From Antrihabitans stalactiti (GTDB lineage Bacteria; Actinomycetota; Actinomycetes; Mycobacteriales; Mycobacteriaceae): 64,000 nt of DNA. The translations under genes and the position numbers were made by a program. Below, one piece after another: positions 60,068-64,000 of the stretch; within the stretch, counting starts at the first letter, position 1, and every line of letters begins with the position of its first letter. The stretch covers positions 372,001 to 436,000 of the forward strand of contig NZ_VCQU01000001.1 in the NCBI RefSeq assembly GCF_012932915.1, read 5' to 3'. A model generated the notes under the pieces. It ran no database searches. It saw only the letters and a program-made list of their open reading frames with translations, and was not told where the DNA came from.

Positions 60068-61618
60068 CTATCCGCCGACGGCAGGCTGAGCGGTATATCG
60101 CGCTACCAGAAGCCGTTTCATCATCTTTCCGGTCTCCGTGCGAGGCAACGAGGAGACGAAGTCGAGGGACTTGGGCGCCTTGTACGCCGCTACTTTCGTG
60201 CGAGCATGAGCGATCAGCTCGTCGGCAAGCTCGTCGGACGGAACTATTCCGTCGCGGAGTTGGACAACGGCCTTGACCTGCTCCCCCATCGCTGGATCAG
60301 GGACCCCGATGACGGCGACGTCGAACACTGCAGGATGCAGTGTCAGTACGTCCTCGACTTCCTGGGGATAGATGTTCACTCCACCGGAAATGATCATGAA
60401 CGATTGCCGGTCGGTGAGGTAGAGATAGCCGTCCGAATCGACGTAGCCGATATCCCCGACCGTGGTCCAGTTGGCGTGCGCGGGATGCTCGGCCTGCTTG
60501 GTCTTCGCGAGATCCTTGTGATATTCGAACGGCCTTTCGGCGCGCTCGAAATACACGAGGCCCGGCTCTCCCGCCGGCAACTCGTCGCCGTCCTCGTTGC
60601 ACACGTGGACAGGACCGAGCATGCTGCGACCGACAGATCCTTGCTTGGTCGCCCACTCCTGAGAATTGATGACCGTGATACCTGCGCCTTCGGTCGAGCC
60701 GTAGTACTCGATCAGAATCGGGCCCAACCACTCGATCATCGCCAGCTTGACGTCCTTCGGGCATGGAGCCGCAGCGTGCATCGCAATTCGCAGGCTGGAG
60801 ACGTCGTAGGAGTTGCGGACGCCCGCGTCGAGCTGCAGCATTCGCACGAACATCGTTGGCACCAATTGAGCGACCGTCACACCGTGCTTTTCGATGGCGG
60901 CCAAGGCGTCTTCGGCCCGGAAACGTTCCATCACCACCACCGTCCCGCCGTACGCATGAACAGCCCCGCACCAGCGCAAAGGGGCCGCGTGATAGATCGG
61001 CGCAGGCGACAGGTAGACGTCCGCGGCGTTGATGCCGAACATCTGCCCGGCCAGTGCAGTCAACGCGTCGCCGGGTTCGTCCACCGCGATCGGAAGCAAC
61101 GGCGGTTTGATTCCTTTGGGTCGCCCGGTCGTCCCCGACGAGTAGAGCATGTCACTACCACGGGGTTGCTCGGCCAGTTCGCGATCTCCCCCGCTCACGA
61201 GCAGGTCGGCATAGGAGCCGAAGCCTGCCAGTTCGCCCTCGAAGCTGAAGGCGTGTTCGATCTCGGGCGCGAGCCTTCGCACGTCCTCTGCCAGTGTCTC
61301 CAGACGACCGGATGCGATGAGAACCTTTGCGTCGCAATCTCGCACGATGTAGGCGGCCTCTTCGGCGGTGAGGTGGAAATTGATCGCCGTCAGGTACAGC
61401 CCCGAGCGAAGCGCTGCCCAATAGATCGTGAAGCATTCGACCGCGTTGTCGCTGAACATCGCCACGACATCCCCCCTCCGTAGCCCGAGGTCGGCGAGTG
61501 CGACGGCAAGTTGGCGGGAGCTGTCGTCGAGTTCGCGGTAGCTCATCTCGCGCTGCGAACCACTCATGATCACGGCTGGCTTCAGCGGCGTCGTACGAGC
61601 GTGGGTTCCGGGATACAT
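60068..61618 (-). CDS. Acyl-CoA synthetase (FadD-like AMP-dependent ligase)
   Basis: A 516-residue adenylate-forming enzyme that activates a carboxylic acid with ATP and CoA. The P-loop YSSGTTGRPKG is near residue 160, EYYGSTEGAG near 305, GDIGYVDSDGYLYLTDR near 408 and the catalytic Lys in PRTETGKMMKR near the end. GGAGACCTCC before ATG 61618 favours this start over ATG 61630. Regulon site D lies 35 nt upstream. The chain or ring-acid specificity cannot be told. Confidence 0.87.
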   Translation of the reverse strand: MYPGTHARTTPLKPAVIMSGSQREMSYRELDDSSRQLAVALADLGLRRGDVVAMFSDNAVECFTIYWAALRSGLYLTAINFHLTAEEAAYIVRDCDAKVLIASGRLETLAEDVRRLAPEIEHAFSFEGELAGFGSYADLLVSGGDRELAEQPRGSDMLYSSGTTGRPKGIKPPLLPIAVDEPGDALTALAGQMFGINAADVYLSPAPIYHAAPLRWCGAVHAYGGTVVVMERFRAEDALAAIEKHGVTVAQLVPTMFVRMLQLDAGVRNSYDVSSLRIAMHAAAPCPKDVKLAMIEWLGPILIEYYGSTEGAGITVINSQEWATKQGSVGRSMLGPVHVCNEDGDELPAGEPGLVYFERAERPFEYHKDLAKTKQAEHPAHANWTTVGDIGYVDSDGYLYLTDRQSFMIISGGVNIYPQEVEDVLTLHPAVFDVAVIGVPDPAMGEQVKAVVQLRDGIVPSDELADELIAHARTKVAAYKAPKSLDFVSSLPRTETGKMMKRLLVARYTAQPAVGG

Positions 61619-61652
61619 GGAGGTCTCCATAGGTCGTCGTGAGGGCGGTAAC

Positions 61653-61672
61653 AAATATAAGCTAACTTATGT
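61653..61672. promoter_or_regulatory. Island regulon motif, site D
   Basis: On the minus strand ACATAAGTTAGCTTATATTT, 18 of 20 bases as in site A. It lies 35 nt before the fadD ATG and contains ATAAG...CTTAT arms. Confidence 0.65.
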
Positions 61673-61713
61673 TACAGGTTGGACAATCCGAAACCAAGGC
61701 TTGTTTTCAATCC

Positions 61714-61733
61714 AAATATAGCTTACCTTATGT
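61714..61733. promoter_or_regulatory. Island regulon motif, site E
   Basis: On the minus strand ACATAAGGTAAGCTATATTT, 15 of 20 bases as in site A and 16 of 20 as in site D. It is 38 nt before the small ORF that heads the reductase/oxygenase unit. Confidence 0.6.
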
Positions 61734-61770
61734 TTAATCAACCCCGCCGCTACGTCGAAGGAAGAACGCG

Positions 61771-61920
61771 ATGGCCCTCTTCATCTATCTCTCGATTTAC
61801 GCGTTCGTCTTTGCGCCGATGGTGATTCCACCCGTCTGCAACGCGGTCAGGACGGTCGTCGAACTCCTCCGCATAAAGGCGCCATCGGGCGCACAGCGCT
61901 CCCCACGCTTCGCTGTCTGA
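61771..61920 (+). CDS. 49-residue membrane peptide heading the oxygenase operon
   Basis: ATG 61771 has GAAGGAAG 6 nt upstream. The first 30 residues are strongly hydrophobic (ALFIYLSIYAFVFAPMVIPP), and the tail is basic and Ser/Pro-rich. The stop shares one base with the reductase start, so the reductase is translationally coupled to it. It may be a membrane anchor for the oxygenase system or only a coupling leader. No family is recognised. Confidence 0.6.
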   Translation: MALFIYLSIYAFVFAPMVIPPVCNAVRTVVELLRIKAPSGAQRSPRFAV

Positions 61921-62921
61921 TGTCCACTGCACTGACAGTGTCCGCAGTACCCGGACCGAAGATCCGCGAATTCACGAAGGATCTACTCGTCCGACGGCGT
62001 CACGCCGCCGCGGACGGCGTTGCAGCACTCGAGCTCGTCGACCCCGAAGGCGACGCATTGCCGGCTTGGGAACCAGGAGCACATGTCGACCTGATGCTCG
62101 ACGACAAACTGGTGCGGCAGTACTCCCTCTGCGGCGACTCGCGCGACCCGGACACCTGGCGCGTTGCAGTGCTGCTCGACCCAAACAGCCGCGGCGGCTC
62201 CCGTCACGTCCACGAGAACCTCACCGAAGGCACGACGATTCGAGTTCGCGGCCCTCGCAACCACTTTCCGCTCGTCGACTCGCCACGATACCTGTTCATC
62301 GCAGGTGGAATCGGGATCACTCCGATGATGCCGATGATCGATTCCGCAGCCCGTGCTGGAAGCGAGTGGAAGCTCGTCTACCTCGGCCGGCAGCGCACGA
62401 CGATGGCGTTTGCCGAGGAACTGTCGGATGTCTACGGCGACCGCGTCGACCTGTGGCCGAACGACGAGAAGGGCTTGTTCGATTTGGCCGCGGCGCTCGA
62501 GCATCCCGCGGATGGCACTCTTGTCTACTGCTGCGGACCCGAGCCGCTGCTTTCAGCAGTCGAACAGCATTGCGGCCACTGGCCGGACGGCAGTCTCCAC
62601 ATCGAACGATTTGCAGCCAAGGCGCCTGTCGTCGAAGCCGAACCGACGGCACTGGACGCGTTCCAGGTGGTGTGTCAGCGCTCGGGAACCACAGTCGACG
62701 TGTCCGCAGGCGAGACGATCCTCGAAGCGCTCGAAGACGCCGATATACCGATTATGTCGTCATGTCTGCAAGGTATCTGCGGCACGTGCGAAGCTACAGT
62801 CCTGGAAGGCACTCCCGATCATCAGGACTCCATGCTCACCGACGCCGAACGGGCGTCCGGAAACGTGATTCTGACGTGCGTGTCTCGTTCGCGCACCGAG
62901 AGGCTGGTGCTGGACCTATGA
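61920..62921 (+). CDS. Phthalate-dioxygenase-reductase-like (VanB type) oxidoreductase
   Basis: A 333-residue electron-transfer protein with domains in PDR order: flavin (RQYSLCGD near 62-69), NAD (AGGIGITPMMPM near 125) and C-terminal plant-type [2Fe-2S] with C282, C287, C290 and C320. It passes electrons from NADH to a Rieske oxygenase. It overlaps the oxygenase gene by 4 nt (ATGA), so the pair is a two-component monooxygenase or demethylase. Confidence 0.88.
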   Translation: MSTALTVSAVPGPKIREFTKDLLVRRRHAAADGVAALELVDPEGDALPAWEPGAHVDLMLDDKLVRQYSLCGDSRDPDTWRVAVLLDPNSRGGSRHVHENLTEGTTIRVRGPRNHFPLVDSPRYLFIAGGIGITPMMPMIDSAARAGSEWKLVYLGRQRTTMAFAEELSDVYGDRVDLWPNDEKGLFDLAAALEHPADGTLVYCCGPEPLLSAVEQHCGHWPDGSLHIERFAAKAPVVEAEPTALDAFQVVCQRSGTTVDVSAGETILEALEDADIPIMSSCLQGICGTCEATVLEGTPDHQDSMLTDAERASGNVILTCVSRSRTERLVLDL

Positions 62922-63985
62922 ACGCGAACTATCCCGAGAAGTGCTGGTACGTGGCCGCTACCTCCACGGAACTCGGCGATGCCCCATTGGGGCGCCGGCT
63001 ACTCGGACACGACATCGTCCTATGGCGCTCCGACAACGGACAGGCCGTCGCACTCGACGACCGCTGTGCACATCGCGGATTCCCCCTGTCGGACGGCAGG
63101 TCCGACGGCGACCACCTCGTCTGCGGGTACCACGGCTGCACCTACGGACCCGACGGTCGTTGCGTTCGCGTTCCGACGCAGGATCACGTACCACCAGGCA
63201 TGAGAGTCCGGGCCTATCCAATCCTGGAGCAGTCCCCCTTCATCTGGATCTGGCTCGGACCGCCGGCTGCGGCATCGAGCAGCCGACCGCCTCGCACGCC
63301 GTGGCTGAGCGATGCCAGTTGGTCCACGTTTACCGACAGCTGGCTCGTGCAGGCGAACTATCTGATGCTGCACGAGCACTATCTCGACTTCTCCTACGCG
63401 CCAGTACTTCACAGCGCAGACGTACCGCCGGGCATGGACCGTCTTCCGGGCTTCGACGAGGTCGAGGTCACCGAGACAACCGTGTCCTACATACGCCGGC
63501 TCCCGGAGGCACCGCTCGCCCAATGGGAAGCCGACGCAACCGACCTCGATCCCTCGCGCAGCTACTCCCGTCGAGAACGCGGCACCTTCGTCTCGCCTGC
63601 GATGCACATCCAACGATGGGAGATCGACGACGGTGCCGACACCTACGCGCACGTCAGGACGCACGCGATAACTCCCGAGACAGCGACCTCGACACACGTG
63701 TTCATGCAGGCGTCGCGCAACTACGCGCAGCAAAGCGAGACTGTGACAACGGTATTGCAGTCCTTCGCCGCCGAACTCGTGCGCCGCGACTCGGCTGTCC
63801 TCGAGATGGCCGCAGCCCGGGTCGGCTACGACGGCTGGCGATCAGGCGTGGAGTTCCAAGCCGATGCTGCCGCGTTACGCGCTCGACGCATAGTCGCGGT
63901 GATGCTCGCCAAAGAGGCCGGTCGCTCCACCGTGCGTCCCGGGCTGCTGAGAACGAAAAGCTCTGACAACAAACAATTCTCCTGA
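62918..63985 (+). CDS. Rieske oxygenase (VanA-like, single-component alpha)
   Basis: A 355-residue Rieske non-haem iron oxygenase. The Rieske ligands are C50, H52, C69 and H72, and the mononuclear-iron region is NYLMLHEHYLDFSYAPVLH (about 148-166), as in VanA/phthalate-type enzymes that hydroxylate or O-demethylate aromatics or hydroxylate sterols and other hydrophobic rings. The upstream open frame is antiphase to the reductase; ATG 62918 gives the normal length. Site E regulates the unit with fadD, suggesting a lipid-linked substrate. Confidence 0.88.
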   Translation: MNANYPEKCWYVAATSTELGDAPLGRRLLGHDIVLWRSDNGQAVALDDRCAHRGFPLSDGRSDGDHLVCGYHGCTYGPDGRCVRVPTQDHVPPGMRVRAYPILEQSPFIWIWLGPPAAASSSRPPRTPWLSDASWSTFTDSWLVQANYLMLHEHYLDFSYAPVLHSADVPPGMDRLPGFDEVEVTETTVSYIRRLPEAPLAQWEADATDLDPSRSYSRRERGTFVSPAMHIQRWEIDDGADTYAHVRTHAITPETATSTHVFMQASRNYAQQSETVTTVLQSFAAELVRRDSAVLEMAAARVGYDGWRSGVEFQADAAALRARRIVAVMLAKEAGRSTVRPGLLRTKSSDNKQFS

Positions 63986-63996
63986 AAGGAACTCCG

Positions 63997-64000
63997 ATGA
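63997..64000 (+). CDS. Start of a further gene, cut by the window edge
   Basis: ATG at 63997 preceded by GAAAGGA at 8-nt spacing and 11 nt after the oxygenase stop. Only one codon is visible, so nothing can be said of the product except that it probably continues the same operon. Confidence 0.4.

Noticed and set aside
56882-61733. KstR or KstR2 operators in the mce region
   Set aside because: The shared motif lacks the AACnnGTT and CAAGnnCTTG cores of those regulators.

Overview
This window is a 64-kb piece of a GC-rich actinobacterial chromosome. A complete mce operon (two YrbE permeases plus MceA to MceF), a WS/DGAT acyltransferase, an AlkB-type hydroxylase and many TetR/MarR/LAL regulators point to a mycolic-acid genus such as Rhodococcus or Nocardia; this placement is inferred from gene content only. 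I saw no rRNA, tRNA, CRISPR array, phage module or insertion sequence. Most genes are ordinary catabolic or regulatory chromosomal genes.

Layout. 1-6.7 kb: zinc alcohol dehydrogenase, a large membrane GGDEF/GGDEF/EAL protein, a CBS-pair protein overlapping its 3' end antiparallel, and an AraC regulator. 6.7-13 kb: a minus-strand group of TetR, Lcp/MpaB-like (DUF2236) protein, SRPBCC-DUF5995 fusion and glycosyltransferase, then a divergent MarR/MFS efflux pair. 13-14.1 kb: an S74-chaperone-like gene interrupted by an in-frame stop, and an SRPBCC protein. 14.1-22.6 kb: benzoate catabolism, with a divergent LysR regulator, benA, benB, one 894-residue polypeptide fusing BenC, an FCD domain and BenD, and a LAL-type LuxR regulator (BenR-like). 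22.6-35.6 kb: secreted and cytosolic hydrolases, a TetR/methyltransferase pair, a GGDEF protein, small secreted or membrane proteins, hemerythrin, MarR/hydrolase, PucR and anti-sigma-like proteins, and several tiny ORFs. 35.6-40.6 kb: a sugar- or polyol-type cluster (GntR/FCD regulator, split transketolase, MHS transporter, divergent SDR) with shared palindromic operators. 40.7-46.3 kb: lone AlkB-like hydroxylase, a two-domain membrane protein, UspA, and a TetR/DHA2 efflux pair. 46.3-64 kb: a lipid import and modification island.

The island is the most coherent unit. Mce-associated membrane proteins, the eight-gene mce operon, a B-4DMT-like membrane protein, a WS/DGAT, an acyl-CoA ligase and a Rieske oxygenase/reductase pair sit together with three mutually similar TetR regulators. 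A related AT-rich 20-bp sequence (best copies fit ACATARGTTAKCTTATATTT) lies in front of at least five of its transcription units, which suggests one regulon that imports, activates, oxidises and esterifies a hydrophobic substrate. The second strong novelty is the BenC-FCD-BenD fusion, which would place reductase, putative ligand sensor and cis-diol dehydrogenase on one chain.
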